Below are positions 7,918-15,037 of a stretch of DNA of 35,908 bases, piece after piece; positions within the stretch are counted from its first letter, which is position 1; every line of letters begins with the position of its first letter. The notes under the pieces are model-generated. The model saw nothing but the letters and a program-made list of their open reading frames with translations. It ran no database searches and was not told where the DNA came from. The position numbers and the translations under genes are program-made. The DNA is from a virus, in the IMG/VR virus record IMGVR_UViG_3300033143_002231, positions 1 through 35,908 of that record; one strand, written 5' to 3'.

Positions 7918-9759
7918 CTATCCTTGTGTTGGTTCTGGCAACATTGCCTGTTCTTGCTGTTGTTTAAGTGCTTCTTGCTCCATGATAACGGCCTCTTCCT
8001 CTTCCATTGCTTCTTGCTCTTCAACTTCTTCAGGTGTTGGCGGTGGATTGATGATATTTAATGCATCTTCGATCCATGTAGTCATTAACTCGAGTTTTTC
8101 TGGCTCTATATTCTGCCTCTTATATTTTAAGTAAGCAGATTGCATCATTGGTATTCCAGTTTCAAGATCCTGTAATTCGTCAGGTGCTTCATATTCACCA
8201 TCTTCAATTATAATCTCTATTGTTTTTTCAATATCTTCAACGGCTGCATTCATAAGAGAAGTCACGCCTTTAATATCTGGATAATCGAGCAGTTTTAAAG
8301 ATTGCTGTTGATCCAATAGACCTGCTTCCATCATCATCGTAACATCTGCAAGCTTTCCTTGTGGTGTACTTGATAGTAATGAAACAGGGTATCTCTTAAG
8401 AACATATGAATCTTCTTCAAGATTTACATCTTTCCAGTTTAGTCTTTTTGATCCATCGTCAGACATTGTTAAAACTGAAAACTCTTTAGAATCTTCAAAT
8501 GCAAGATCTGAGAAATCAACAATCTTACTTACTAATCTCATGTGGAATGATTCAAAGCCTTGAGAGACAATAGAAAATCTTTCGTTTTCCGTATCATTGT
8601 GCTCTCTAATGGCCTTACCACTTTCTAATCTATTTGGAACAGTACCAGAAACAGCTGGAGTGTTTAAACCAACTTGCTCAAATGCTTTATTGTATAGATC
8701 CCATAGCTGCTGGCTTAACTCTGGTGGTATCTTCATCAATACATCTGAAAAAGGTCTATCACCACGATAAGTAATGATTCCACCGATTTCGTTATTAAGA
8801 TGAGACTTAACAACTCCTGAACCTGCCTCAACCCATACTTTCGGAATTGATCCAAGATGCATAGCAATTTGAATAGTTCTTAAAAGTTTATTGATCTCAA
8901 ATTGAGTACCCGTAAGAACTTCAGAAATACCACGACCCCAAAAACCTATTGGCTTTCTGTTGTAGTGATAAAATTCAATTGGGAAAAAATCAGGTTTCCA
9001 TTCTTCATCTATGATAGTTTGATTCTGAACCGCGATAATATGACGGCCCTTAGTTTTTCCGCGTCCAAGTTTCCAGCCTTCTATTATTACAATGTTTCCA
9101 TCTTCAATAGGTGCATTCGACCATGCGGCATCAGGCGCGCCAACTTCTTCAATCTGTTTCTTTAGTTTTGGGTATTGTTCAGCGAGAGAATACTTGTTAA
9201 CAATTTTTACCTCGTATAACTGCCTAGGATTGCCATACATCGCCTCTGCTTCATCTACTATTAAATCCATTAAGAAACATCGCTTGGCCCTAACATAAGG
9301 CTTCTTGTTCTTTATTTCTATCCAAAACTTAACAGCACCAGATCCAAAGATCCCAGCGTCAAGAAATGCATCTTGGGCTTCTTCATAAAGTTCATTTTGA
9401 TAATAAACACCATCAACAAAACGCTCTAAATTCTTACCCCTACGTTGGAGCTGAAAGTTACCTTCATCCGTTAAGAATCTGCCCTTGGGCTTTGACTTGG
9501 CAACTCTAGCTTGCGCCGTATCTATCGCCATCTGAATGACGTTTAGAGTTATGCGCTCAGAATTCCCAGCCGACGTGTCGGAGAAAGTTCCTTGCTGGTT
9601 CATATTTCCATATAGTCTTAAGTGCTTTTTTCTTTGACCCATACTATGGGCATTTTTATCTTTTATGTTTTCGACATGAGCAAAGAGATCTGCAGCAACA
9701 GAGTCCTTTTCGCTATTCCACCAAAACTTGTCCATTGTTGGTAATGATCTTCCTTGCAT
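7918..9759 (-). CDS. Portal protein
   Basis: The 613-aa protein carries portal-like features: an N-terminal helical region (KDSVAADLFAHVENIKDKNA), a central 'FWIEIKNKKPYVRAKRCFLM' strand pair, 'FFPIEFYHYNRKPIGFWGRG' followed by a long helix 'FEINKLLRTIQIAMHLG', then the crown/clip part 'LNTPAVSGTVPNRLESGKAI'. The phrase 'FWGRGxSExLxGxQxExNKLL' is common to portals of podovirus type. The C-terminus is Glu/Gln-rich. It forms the dodecameric gate through which the terminase packages DNA. TTAGGGGATAAT precedes the ATG. It sits just before the scaffold gene. Confidence 0.85.
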   Translation of the reverse strand: MQGRSLPTMDKFWWNSEKDSVAADLFAHVENIKDKNAHSMGQRKKHLRLYGNMNQQGTFSDTSAGNSERITLNVIQMAIDTAQARVAKSKPKGRFLTDEGNFQLQRRGKNLERFVDGVYYQNELYEEAQDAFLDAGIFGSGAVKFWIEIKNKKPYVRAKRCFLMDLIVDEAEAMYGNPRQLYEVKIVNKYSLAEQYPKLKKQIEEVGAPDAAWSNAPIEDGNIVIIEGWKLGRGKTKGRHIIAVQNQTIIDEEWKPDFFPIEFYHYNRKPIGFWGRGISEVLTGTQFEINKLLRTIQIAMHLGSIPKVWVEAGSGVVKSHLNNEIGGIITYRGDRPFSDVLMKIPPELSQQLWDLYNKAFEQVGLNTPAVSGTVPNRLESGKAIREHNDTENERFSIVSQGFESFHMRLVSKIVDFSDLAFEDSKEFSVLTMSDDGSKRLNWKDVNLEEDSYVLKRYPVSLLSSTPQGKLADVTMMMEAGLLDQQQSLKLLDYPDIKGVTSLMNAAVEDIEKTIEIIIEDGEYEAPDELQDLETGIPMMQSAYLKYKRQNIEPEKLELMTTWIEDALNIINPPPTPEEVEEQEAMEEEEAVIMEQEALKQQQEQAMLPEPTQG

Positions 9760-9767
9760 ATTATCCC

Positions 9768-10064
9768 CTAATTAGCTGAGTGATACATAATCTCATCATT
9801 AATCTTAGCATCATGCTCCGCTTTCTCAAGTCTTTCTTTCTCTGTCAGTGCAACAGGTGGCTTCTCAGGCTCATAAAAGGCACTAGAATCAAGTTCAATC
9901 TCGAATCCATGTCCCTTAAGCGTTTTCGCTTTGTAAGTCTTCATTAACTTCAGGACAGAGGCTAAGTCCAAACTTTCCGAGCTCTTCTGTGTTGCCTCCG
10001 ACACCTTTTTCTTCACTTTCTTGCATACTTTTTTCGATGCTTTCTTTTTCTTTTCTAAGGTCAT
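9768..10064 (-). CDS. Lys-rich small protein upstream of portal
   Basis: This 98-aa protein has an extremely basic start (MTLEKKKKASKKVCKKVKKK), then a serine-rich linker and a conserved-looking C-terminal half: 'LDLASVLKLMKTYKAKTLKG' followed by 'HGFEIELDSSAFYE'. Small proteins of that shape often precede podovirus portal genes, though no function is established from sequence. AGAGGAATCAAGAA before ATG is a good ribosome site. Its first 149 bases overlap the C-terminal part of the preceding gene in another frame. The lysine tail resembles those of two other proteins in this module. Confidence 0.6.
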   Translation of the reverse strand: MTLEKKKKASKKVCKKVKKKVSEATQKSSESLDLASVLKLMKTYKAKTLKGHGFEIELDSSAFYEPEKPPVALTEKERLEKAEHDAKINDEIMYHSAN

Positions 10065-10308
10065 TTCTTGATTCCTCTGTTAATTCAACATATTTAACTT
10101 CTAACACTAAAACATGAGTATCTTTTATCGGTACGATTGCTTGAATGTCTCCAAACTCTTCACCTTCTTGCACGTTCTCAGCAATTACGGCCATACCTGA
10201 TAGATATTCTCGTGTTGCTGTATTGATGTATTCTTTGGCTGACATGTTCTCGTTAGCTTCTTGTTGTTCTTGCTTCATTCTTCTTTTCTTTGACTTAGTT
10301 TGTCCCAT
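9916..10308 (-). CDS. Hypothetical protein overlapping the next gene
   Basis: This 130-aa protein starts MGQTKSKKRRMKQEQQEANE and has a small folded-looking middle (AVIAENVQEGEEFGDIQAIV, then THVLVLEVKYVELTEE) and a charged C-terminal tail. Ribosome site GGGGAAAACC precedes ATG, and it overlaps the lipoprotein gene by 14 nt. The last 49 codons lie over the start of the next gene in a different frame. The middle beta portion looks genuine; the last 49 residues may be relatively unconstrained. Family not recognised. Confidence 0.55.
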   Translation of the reverse strand: MGQTKSKKRRMKQEQQEANENMSAKEYINTATREYLSGMAVIAENVQEGEEFGDIQAIVPIKDTHVLVLEVKYVELTEESRNDLRKEKESIEKSMQESEEKGVGGNTEELGKFGLSLCPEVNEDLQSENA

Positions 10309-10495
10309 GGTTTTCCCCTTGTGGTTTTATAGGTTTTTTTACGTCTAAATAAATTGCATCCTTATCACTCGTGCATTTAATATGCGGTTTTTTCCAGTAA
10401 ACTCCAGCACCTACCTCATCGACATAATACTCATTATTAATGCATTTTCTTGCAGAGCATCCCATGAGTAGAAACAATAGTATGATTAATTTCAT
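10295..10495 (-). CDS. Small lipoprotein
   Basis: The 66-aa protein has a very short signal sequence with a lipobox (MKLIILLFLLMGCSARK; Cys13), so it should be lipidated and placed in the periplasmic face of a membrane. The mature part contains two cysteines and a YYVDE-GAGVYW segment. Its ATG overlaps the large terminase stop (TAATG) with GAGGGG upstream. It is not proline-rich like Rz1-type outer-membrane spanins, so a spanin role is only a possibility. An alternative is a host-surface or superinfection function. Confidence 0.6.
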   Translation of the reverse strand: MKLIILLFLLMGCSARKCINNEYYVDEVGAGVYWKKPHIKCTSDKDAIYLDVKKPIKPQGENHGTN

Positions 10496-11916
10496 TAGTA
10501 ATACCCCTCATCTTCTTGATTTTCTAGCATCCGCTTTTCCATTTCTAGTGCTTCTTGCTTTTCTAATTCGTCCATATATTCGTTTGAGTTCTTATTATGC
10601 TTCTTTTCTGGTGCAACGTAAAGATAGTGTTTACAGTATCGCCAAGCATATAGAGCTGAGTCACTTGAGTGATTTTGGCAACGTGGATCTTCAACATCTT
10701 TCTGGTCAGTTTTCCACATTAAAGCCTGCCACTCCGTGAATAACTCGCCACAATCTTCATTATTCATTAGTACCAAACCTGTACTAATATCATCTTTCAA
10801 TAGTTGTAGCATCAGATCTTTTGTTGTCTTTTCAGCACTTTCTAGCGGTATCTTAAACCTTTTCTTAATTTCCTCAACACCTTGCTTATTTGCTCCATCA
10901 ATCCAGATCTTGGATATGTTGTAATCGCCCTGTATTTTCTTAATTTGCTGAGCAACTTCTGAGAATATAAGCTCTGGCATCTTGTAAGATTTAACAAAGT
11001 GAGTTTTATTAGACTTTGGAGAGAATGCACAAACAGTAAAGGCATTTGCATCGTTAAAGCCAACGTCAACACCTAGGACATAGATCCAGTCACTTGATTT
11101 TACATGGTCAACAAACTGTATTTTTCCTGCTGGAATAATTAATAGATCATCATCAGCGCACCACTCATTAAGGTAATGCGTTTTATACCATGAGGCATTT
11201 ACCACAAGCGGATTAGATTCAATCATTTCGTCTATTTCAGCTTTCCATTGCTCTCTCATGTATGGGTTATCGTATGCAGTCCACTTTCTTATTTTCCACG
11301 GAACATCTTTATCTTTTCCACTTGTCACAGCTTCAAAAAATGTATTCGGAATATTTTCTGGAGTTCCCAACAATGTTAGTGATGAATTGGGCCTATTATC
11401 TGCTAATGCTGGCTTAATCATCTGATAAACAAGTCTTTTCATGTTGATAGTTATAGATCCAGCTTCATCAATTGAAACTTTCATAAGCTTCTGGCCTAGA
11501 ACTTTCTTCATTTCCTTTTCAGAGTTATCAACCCCGAACATTCGACAAGTTGAGCCGTTAGGATGCACCCATATTCTTTTCTGTATTTTATATCTTAGGC
11601 CTATTTTAAACTTTTCGTTAATCGTATCGAAAATGTCATAAGTTATGGCTTCGGCTGAATCTGCCGTTAACGCTAGATAAAGATTTCTACATTTTGGGAA
11701 GTGCTGCATGTCGTTTATATGAGCAACGACCTCAGTAAATGACTTTCCAGCTCTACGTGTACACTGATGCGCCTTGTAACGATTCTCTTTGTCGTTAACT
11801 ATCTCATTTTGAAGATGAAACTCAGGATCATCGAAGTCGATCAACCCTGTAGCTTCATTTATAGATAGTCTCTTATAATATTCTTTTAAGAGCTCTTCTT
11901 CTTCTTTGGTGTACAC
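10495..11916 (-). CDS. terL: Terminase large subunit (packaging ATPase/nuclease)
   Basis: The 473-aa protein carries both terminase domains. The ATPase part has a Walker A-like motif CTRRAGKS (residues 52-59), Walker B 'LMKVSIDEAGS' with Asp150/Glu151, and a coupling motif 'LTLLGTPEN' at about 180-188. The nuclease domain has the RNase H-like acidic residues Asp284 (LGVDVGFNDANAF), Asp340 (IWIDGANKQG) and Asp419 (NHSSDSALYAWRY). It cuts and pumps concatemeric DNA into the prohead through the portal. It appears to start at GTG, overlapping the upstream gene by 31 nt, with only AAGAAG as a ribosome site, so coupling to the upstream gene is likely. Confidence 0.93.
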   Translation of the reverse strand: MYTKEEEELLKEYYKRLSINEATGLIDFDDPEFHLQNEIVNDKENRYKAHQCTRRAGKSFTEVVAHINDMQHFPKCRNLYLALTADSAEAITYDIFDTINEKFKIGLRYKIQKRIWVHPNGSTCRMFGVDNSEKEMKKVLGQKLMKVSIDEAGSITINMKRLVYQMIKPALADNRPNSSLTLLGTPENIPNTFFEAVTSGKDKDVPWKIRKWTAYDNPYMREQWKAEIDEMIESNPLVVNASWYKTHYLNEWCADDDLLIIPAGKIQFVDHVKSSDWIYVLGVDVGFNDANAFTVCAFSPKSNKTHFVKSYKMPELIFSEVAQQIKKIQGDYNISKIWIDGANKQGVEEIKKRFKIPLESAEKTTKDLMLQLLKDDISTGLVLMNNEDCGELFTEWQALMWKTDQKDVEDPRCQNHSSDSALYAWRYCKHYLYVAPEKKHNKNSNEYMDELEKQEALEMEKRMLENQEDEGYY

Positions 11917-12404
11917 TTCTTAGAAACCTTCTTCTTAGTTTTCTTCTTGGCTTTCTTTTTCATCTTTTTCTTGATCGAGTCATTGAATGCCTTGTTTGCA
12001 ATTTTTTCATTCTGATCCGCAATTGCTTGGTCAAGAGTAATTTGACTGCTAGTGTTTCCGTACTGAGAAGAGTTAATTAAGTCACTAGAATCATTGTCGC
12101 TATGACTTTCCGCAGCGGTTCCGATACTCTTATTTCTTTCAAGTGCCTTCTGCTTCTCATCTTCATTGCTCTCAGCCTTCTCAAACCGATAGTGCCTGAC
12201 GTTTGCCATGCCTACGCAATAAGAGTCTTTAAAATCTTTGTGGTTAATAACTATAGATTCGCCTTCTCTTGTGATTTCCACTCCAGGTAACAAAACTGTA
12301 TCAAGAGTATTGAAAGCCTTTCTGCCATTAATTGTCTTCTCGTGGAAAGTTATTGTCTGATAAAATGTTACGCTAACTATTCTATGAATCACGATAGTCA
12401 CCAT
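11886..12404 (-). CDS. Hypothetical protein with histone-like lysine tail, packaging module
   Basis: This 172-aa protein has a small beta-rich N-terminal half ('VTFYQTITFHEKTINGRKAF', 'TLDTVLLPGVEITREGESIV') and an Asn/Ser/Gln-rich linker. It ends in about 30 residues that are nearly all Lys (SIKKKMKKKAKKKTKKKVSK and onward). The tail should bind DNA or RNA nonspecifically. It overlaps the GNAT-like gene by 23 nt and large terminase by 31 nt. The function is not recognised. Position between the terminase subunits suggests a packaging accessory or DNA-compaction role, which is inference. A GTG five codons in is an alternative start. Confidence 0.6.
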   Translation of the reverse strand: MVTIVIHRIVSVTFYQTITFHEKTINGRKAFNTLDTVLLPGVEITREGESIVINHKDFKDSYCVGMANVRHYRFEKAESNEDEKQKALERNKSIGTAAESHSDNDSSDLINSSQYGNTSSQITLDQAIADQNEKIANKAFNDSIKKKMKKKAKKKTKKKVSKKCTPKKKKSS

Positions 12405-12924
12405 TTAGAAACATATATGGATTATATATAACTTCATCCCAATTCTTCTCGAATATCTTTGAATCGATTGAATCTTTAGTCTTGTGAGTAACAATAACCT
12501 TGTCTTTATTCTTGACCTGATTAATTAAAAGCTGCCCAATACCCTCATTTCTAAATCTTTCTTTCACGTAAAGGAAATGAACTACATCAATATAGCCAAT
12601 ACGTTGAGCAATAATAAACCCAGCATGCATATCTGTACCAGCCTTGTCGGTGGCAATATATACTCTTGAGTCCTGAACAACAGATCTTAAAAGCTTATGA
12701 TGCTCTTTCATGAATACAGTCTTAGGCGTTGTTCTTCCTAGTGCTGTGTTGTTCTGAGAAAATGCAAGGAATGAGCTAGAAATATAGTTAAAATCCTTTG
12801 GAGCGTATCCCTTGACCCTAAAATCTTCCAAGATACCTAACTCTTTTCTGGCCTTCAATGGCTTCTCTTTTTTGACAACCTTCTTAGTCGTCTTTTTTGT
12901 GGCCTTCTTCTTTGTGCTCGACAA
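12382..12924 (-). CDS. GNAT-family acetyltransferase-like protein with lysine-rich N-terminus
   Basis: This 180-aa protein begins with a basic tail (STKKKATKKTTKKVVKKEK) followed by a compact domain. Residues about 125-145 read 'DVVHFLYVKERFRNEGIGQL', matching GNAT motif A: a beta-strand, then R/Q-x-x-G-x-G/A that binds acetyl-CoA pyrophosphate. The C-terminal 'KNKDKVIVTHKTKDSIDSKI' and 'FEKNWDEVIYNPYMF' fit GNAT motif B. It appears to start at TTG 12924, preceded by the strong ribosome site AGGGGG. It overlaps the small terminase by 41 nt. The substrate is unknown; in this location it may acetylate a host or packaging protein. Confidence 0.6.
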   Translation of the reverse strand: MSSTKKKATKKTTKKVVKKEKPLKARKELGILEDFRVKGYAPKDFNYISSSFLAFSQNNTALGRTTPKTVFMKEHHKLLRSVVQDSRVYIATDKAGTDMHAGFIIAQRIGYIDVVHFLYVKERFRNEGIGQLLINQVKNKDKVIVTHKTKDSIDSKIFEKNWDEVIYNPYMFLNGDYRDS

Positions 12925-13528
12925 TTTCTACCCCCTGTCTGTTTAGTTCCAACTGTTTTAAACTTGCTATTTTCTTCTCTTTCTTCTTTTGAAGTATTTC
13001 CTGCACCCTTTGTTCGAGTTCTGACATTGGCATGTTCTCAACATTGTTAACGACAAGCTCGGAACGGTCTTTCCAATCTCTTGATGACATATTATTTAAG
13101 AAGTATTTTTGTGCATTTACATTTGGTGGGAAGTATTTCTCTTTGGCTAGCGTGTGAGTTATGCCTTCTTTGTCGACAACATCTTCATAGATTGTTTTCG
13201 AGAATCCATTGGCTGACATTAAAACAGAGTTCTCAACGCTCATTATCTTGACAGCTCTCCACTCATCTCGCAATTCTTCTGGAACTTGTTTTATAAGCGC
13301 AAAGTATTTATATTTGTCTATTTTTAGTGTGTCGATTGTTTCTTGCTGTGTGAATCCAGCCATTAAACATTTCTTATATCTAGACAAGAGGTCAATTGAT
13401 TGTATTGGGAGCGACTTGCCTGCTACTATCTCTGGGCAGTTTCCATCGGTGAGAATTTCGTTAATTGCTTCTCTTTCTTCTTTTTTAATACCCGTTGGCT
13501 TTGCTGGGTTTTTCCGTTTCTTTGCCAT
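12884..13528 (-). CDS. terS: Terminase small subunit
   Basis: The 214-aa protein shows the layout of small terminases. A helix-turn-helix-like segment (FTQQETIDTLKIDKYKYFAL, about residues 78-100) would recognise DNA. A middle section ends in the family signature 'FPPNVNAQKYFLNNMSSRDW' followed by 'KDRSELV', equivalent to the common 'xxxAxKFxLxNRxPxxWxDK' motif. A long charged C-terminal helix (QRVQEILQKKKEKKIASLKQ) probably serves oligomerisation. It would recognise the packaging site and load the large subunit, whose gene is two genes downstream. Weak ribosome site AAAGGA 13 bases upstream of ATG. Confidence 0.7.
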   Translation of the reverse strand: MAKKRKNPAKPTGIKKEEREAINEILTDGNCPEIVAGKSLPIQSIDLLSRYKKCLMAGFTQQETIDTLKIDKYKYFALIKQVPEELRDEWRAVKIMSVENSVLMSANGFSKTIYEDVVDKEGITHTLAKEKYFPPNVNAQKYFLNNMSSRDWKDRSELVVNNVENMPMSELEQRVQEILQKKKEKKIASLKQLELNRQGVEIVEHKEEGHKKDD

Positions 13529-13562
13529 AACTGGTGCAAATCCTTTTAAATGTTATTAACCT

Positions 13563-13823
13563 TTACTTTCCGTGTCGTAACTTGAATGCTTCACGCATTT
13601 CTTTTAACTGTTGTTTTCTTTCTGGAGAAGGATCTTTCTTGTATGAATCTAAAAAGTAACGCAACTTAATACGATCCTTTGACTCAGAGCTTTCTGGCTC
13701 CTTTTCTCCCTCAAGTGATATCCCACGCTTTTCTGTGTACTCGCGCATTGACGGAACTTTAATCTCAGCCAGTTGTGGCTTCTTTTCTTTGTTTTCTTTC
13801 AGTGCATTGGTAAAGTCTTTCAT
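13563..13823 (-). CDS. Small charged protein of unknown function
   Basis: The 86-aa protein is mostly Lys/Glu/Arg (MKDFTNALKENKEKKPQLAE ... QLKEMREAFKLRHGK) with a short 'DRIKLRYFLDSYKKDPSPER' helix. It has a fair ribosome site (AATAGG) before ATG 13823. It lies between the resolvase and small terminase genes with short gaps, and is probably cotranscribed. I do not recognise the family. It could be disordered in isolation. Confidence 0.55.
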   Translation of the reverse strand: MKDFTNALKENKEKKPQLAEIKVPSMREYTEKRGISLEGEKEPESSESKDRIKLRYFLDSYKKDPSPERKQQLKEMREAFKLRHGK

Positions 13824-13840
13824 AAATAAATCCTATTAGT

Positions 13841-14296
13841 TTAAGTAAATTGTTGCAAGTGCTTTTCTTGACTATCTGCATAAAGTTGCATCTCTATGTG
13901 AAAATCATCATCATGTGACACTGCTTTAATACCATACAGGTTAAATATAAATGAATCGTCAATACTTGGCATTCTTTTAAACACCACATCATTAATACTC
14001 TTAAATAGATTATCTATATCATATCTACGCTTCTTGAGCTTCCCGTTCTTGTTAATTATCAATGACTTAGGAAAATGAAAGATGTATCTAGCATTTATCA
14101 CCTGAGACTCTGGACAGAATGCCTTCTCAAAAGCTCTCAGCTCGCCCATAAGCTTGTTTAGCCTCTGATTGATAAGAATGGTAAAGACATCGTACTGCTT
14201 GCTCTTAAACTGCGTCTTACGCTTGCTGTTGAAATTATACTGGCTATTTACAGAAATCGGGCGCACATTGTCAAATTTCATACTGATTCTTTTCAT
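13841..14296 (-). CDS. rusA: RusA-type Holliday junction resolvase
   Basis: The 151-aa product carries the RusA-family core 'RRYDIDNLFKSINDVVFKRM' followed by a second acidic cluster 'PSIDDSFIFNLYGIKAVSHD'. This corresponds to the catalytic D-x-D-N-L-x-K and D-D residues (Asp93, Asp95, Asp113/Asp114) and a following conserved Lys (K124). RusA enzymes resolve branched DNA before packaging or during recombination. It is the first gene after the 14311-14344 hairpin and opens the late module, which fits a role in trimming replication branches ahead of the terminase. ACAGGT is the ribosome site for ATG 14296; ATG five codons in is an alternative. Confidence 0.8.
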   Translation of the reverse strand: MKRISMKFDNVRPISVNSQYNFNSKRKTQFKSKQYDVFTILINQRLNKLMGELRAFEKAFCPESQVINARYIFHFPKSLIINKNGKLKKRRYDIDNLFKSINDVVFKRMPSIDDSFIFNLYGIKAVSHDDDFHIEMQLYADSQEKHLQQFT

Positions 14297-14310
14297 AAGA
14301 TACCTGTAAA

Positions 14311-14344
14311 AGTTGGGCTAGAACTATCACAAACTAACCCAACT
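14311..14344 (-). terminator. Rho-independent terminator upstream of rusA
   Basis: Minus-strand arms AGTTGGGTTAG and CTAGCCCAACT make an 11-pair stem with one U-G and a 12-base loop, followed at once by TTTTACAGG. It lies 15 bases upstream of the RusA start and downstream of the small-gene leftward block. It should end or attenuate that transcript before the late genes, and would need read-through or antitermination for late expression. Confidence 0.78.
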
Positions 14345-14358
14345 AAACCAAACAGAGA

Positions 14359-14383
14359 GGAAAGTTATTAGCCTTCCCCTATA
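14359..14383 (-). repeat. Copy 1 of 25-bp noncoding element
   Basis: This element matches 15615-15639 at 20 of 25 positions, including an identical run GTTATTAGCC with its flanking A, and a shared CCTATA end. Both copies lie in intergenic DNA of the leftward block beside AT-rich stretches, so they may be promoter or operator sequences for leftward transcription. Confidence 0.6.
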
Positions 14384-14408
14384 TCTTACTATAATTTAAA
14401 ATAATATT

Positions 14409-14444
14409 CTAATAATATGATGGTGCTGGATTTTCGTGGTTCAT
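14409..14444 (-). CDS. Possible 11-aa peptide (tentative)
   Basis: This is a minimal ORF encoding MNHENPAPSYY. Its ATG overlaps the stop of the preceding 26-codon ORF as ATGA, the same coupling arrangement used by real genes here. There is no separate ribosome site. It is listed because of the chained arrangement; it may not be expressed. Confidence 0.25.
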   Translation of the reverse strand: MNHENPAPSYY

Positions 14445-14521
14445 GTGTGGCACGCATTCAGGATTCCAGCAGTAACCCTATCCCTTTGAGTTCTTACGAC
14501 GGTGCGGGTCTCGGTGGGCAT
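14441..14521 (-). CDS. Possible 26-aa peptide (tentative)
   Basis: The ORF encodes MPTETRTVVRTQRDRVTAGI and six more residues. AGGTG lies nine bases before the ATG, a plausible ribosome site. It occupies a patch that is noticeably richer in G+C than its surroundings and otherwise has no gene. It is either a short leader peptide or a structured noncoding segment. Confidence 0.35.
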   Translation of the reverse strand: MPTETRTVVRTQRDRVTAGILNACHT

Positions 14522-14539
14522 GTCCGTTATCACCTACAT

Positions 14540-14668
14540 TTAAAAAATAATCCTAATAATATGATATGGCCATAATAAAGCCATCTTTGCTTCACTTGTA
14601 ACGTCTTCGCCAGGTGCTATTGCAATGAACGCAAACATTCCTATAACGTACGCATATAATACTATCAT
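14540..14668 (-). CDS. 42-aa membrane peptide
   Basis: The ORF encodes 42 aa with a hydrophobic N-terminal span (MIVLYAYVIGMFAFIAIAPG), a short polar turn and an amphipathic C-terminal tail. One transmembrane helix is predicted by eye. The ATG overlaps the stop of the 99-aa gene (ATGA), indicating translational coupling. Family not recognised. Small single-span phage peptides can act in host takeover, superinfection exclusion or lysis control; none of these is shown here. Confidence 0.55.
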   Translation of the reverse strand: MIVLYAYVIGMFAFIAIAPGEDVTSEAKMALLWPYHIIRIIF

Positions 14669-14964
14669 TGTTCATCCTCAAGTGCTGATATTTTAAGCTC
14701 AAGGTCTTGTATTTCATAACCTTTGTTTTCTACTTCTTCCCTTAGCTCAATAAGTTCTTCTTCTTTCTCGGTAGACTCATTTACTGCTTCATCTAAATCA
14801 TCAGAATTAACTAAACCAAAATACTCCATGACTTTATCTTCTCCTATTGAGTCAAGTATTTCGTCAATATCGCAGTCCTCTATTTCTACGCTGATATTCA
14901 TTGAATAGTATCTTCCTGTTGATGTTATCGTTGCGCTATTGCACTCTATTGTTAAATCGCTCAT
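14665..14964 (-). CDS. Acidic coiled-coil protein of unknown function
   Basis: This 99-aa protein starts at MSDLTIECNSATI. The ribosome site AAAGGAATAGAG directly before ATG 14964 decides this start over an earlier in-frame ATG. The first half is beta-like with 'SMNISVEIEDCDIDEILDSI'. The second half is a heptad-rich helix (EEELIELREEVENKGYEIQD, then LELKISALEDEQ), predicting a coiled coil. The net charge is strongly negative, which would suit a protein-binding or DNA-mimic antagonist, but that is speculation. It overlaps the 42-aa gene. Confidence 0.6.
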   Translation of the reverse strand: MSDLTIECNSATITSTGRYYSMNISVEIEDCDIDEILDSIGEDKVMEYFGLVNSDDLDEAVNESTEKEEELIELREEVENKGYEIQDLELKISALEDEQ

Positions 14965-14974
14965 CTCTATTCCT

Positions 14975-15037
14975 TTACATCTGCCAATACATGGCAAACA
15001 TTATCCATAATATTATTAATAAAAGTACGTTACGCAT
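14975..15037 (-). CDS. 20-aa membrane micropeptide
   Basis: A 21-codon ORF encodes MRNVLLLIILWIMFAMYWQM, which is essentially one transmembrane helix. The ribosome site GAGGTG seven bases before the ATG is among the better ones in the window, and the start overlaps the end of the 98-aa gene by eight bases. Its end lies just ahead of the ribosome site of the next gene. The arrangement argues that it is translated. No function can be assigned. Confidence 0.5.
   Translation of the reverse strand: MRNVLLLIILWIMFAMYWQM

Noticed and set aside
7711-8061. Plus-strand ORF of 116 codons with hydrophobic product
   Set aside because: It is opposite the portal end and scaffold start; the Leu/Phe richness reflects the complement of Gln/Glu/Lys codons.
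10020-10064. Programmed frameshift joining the 130-aa and 98-aa frames
   Set aside because: The A-run there does not fit a canonical slippery heptamer in the needed frame, and the second gene has its own good ribosome site.
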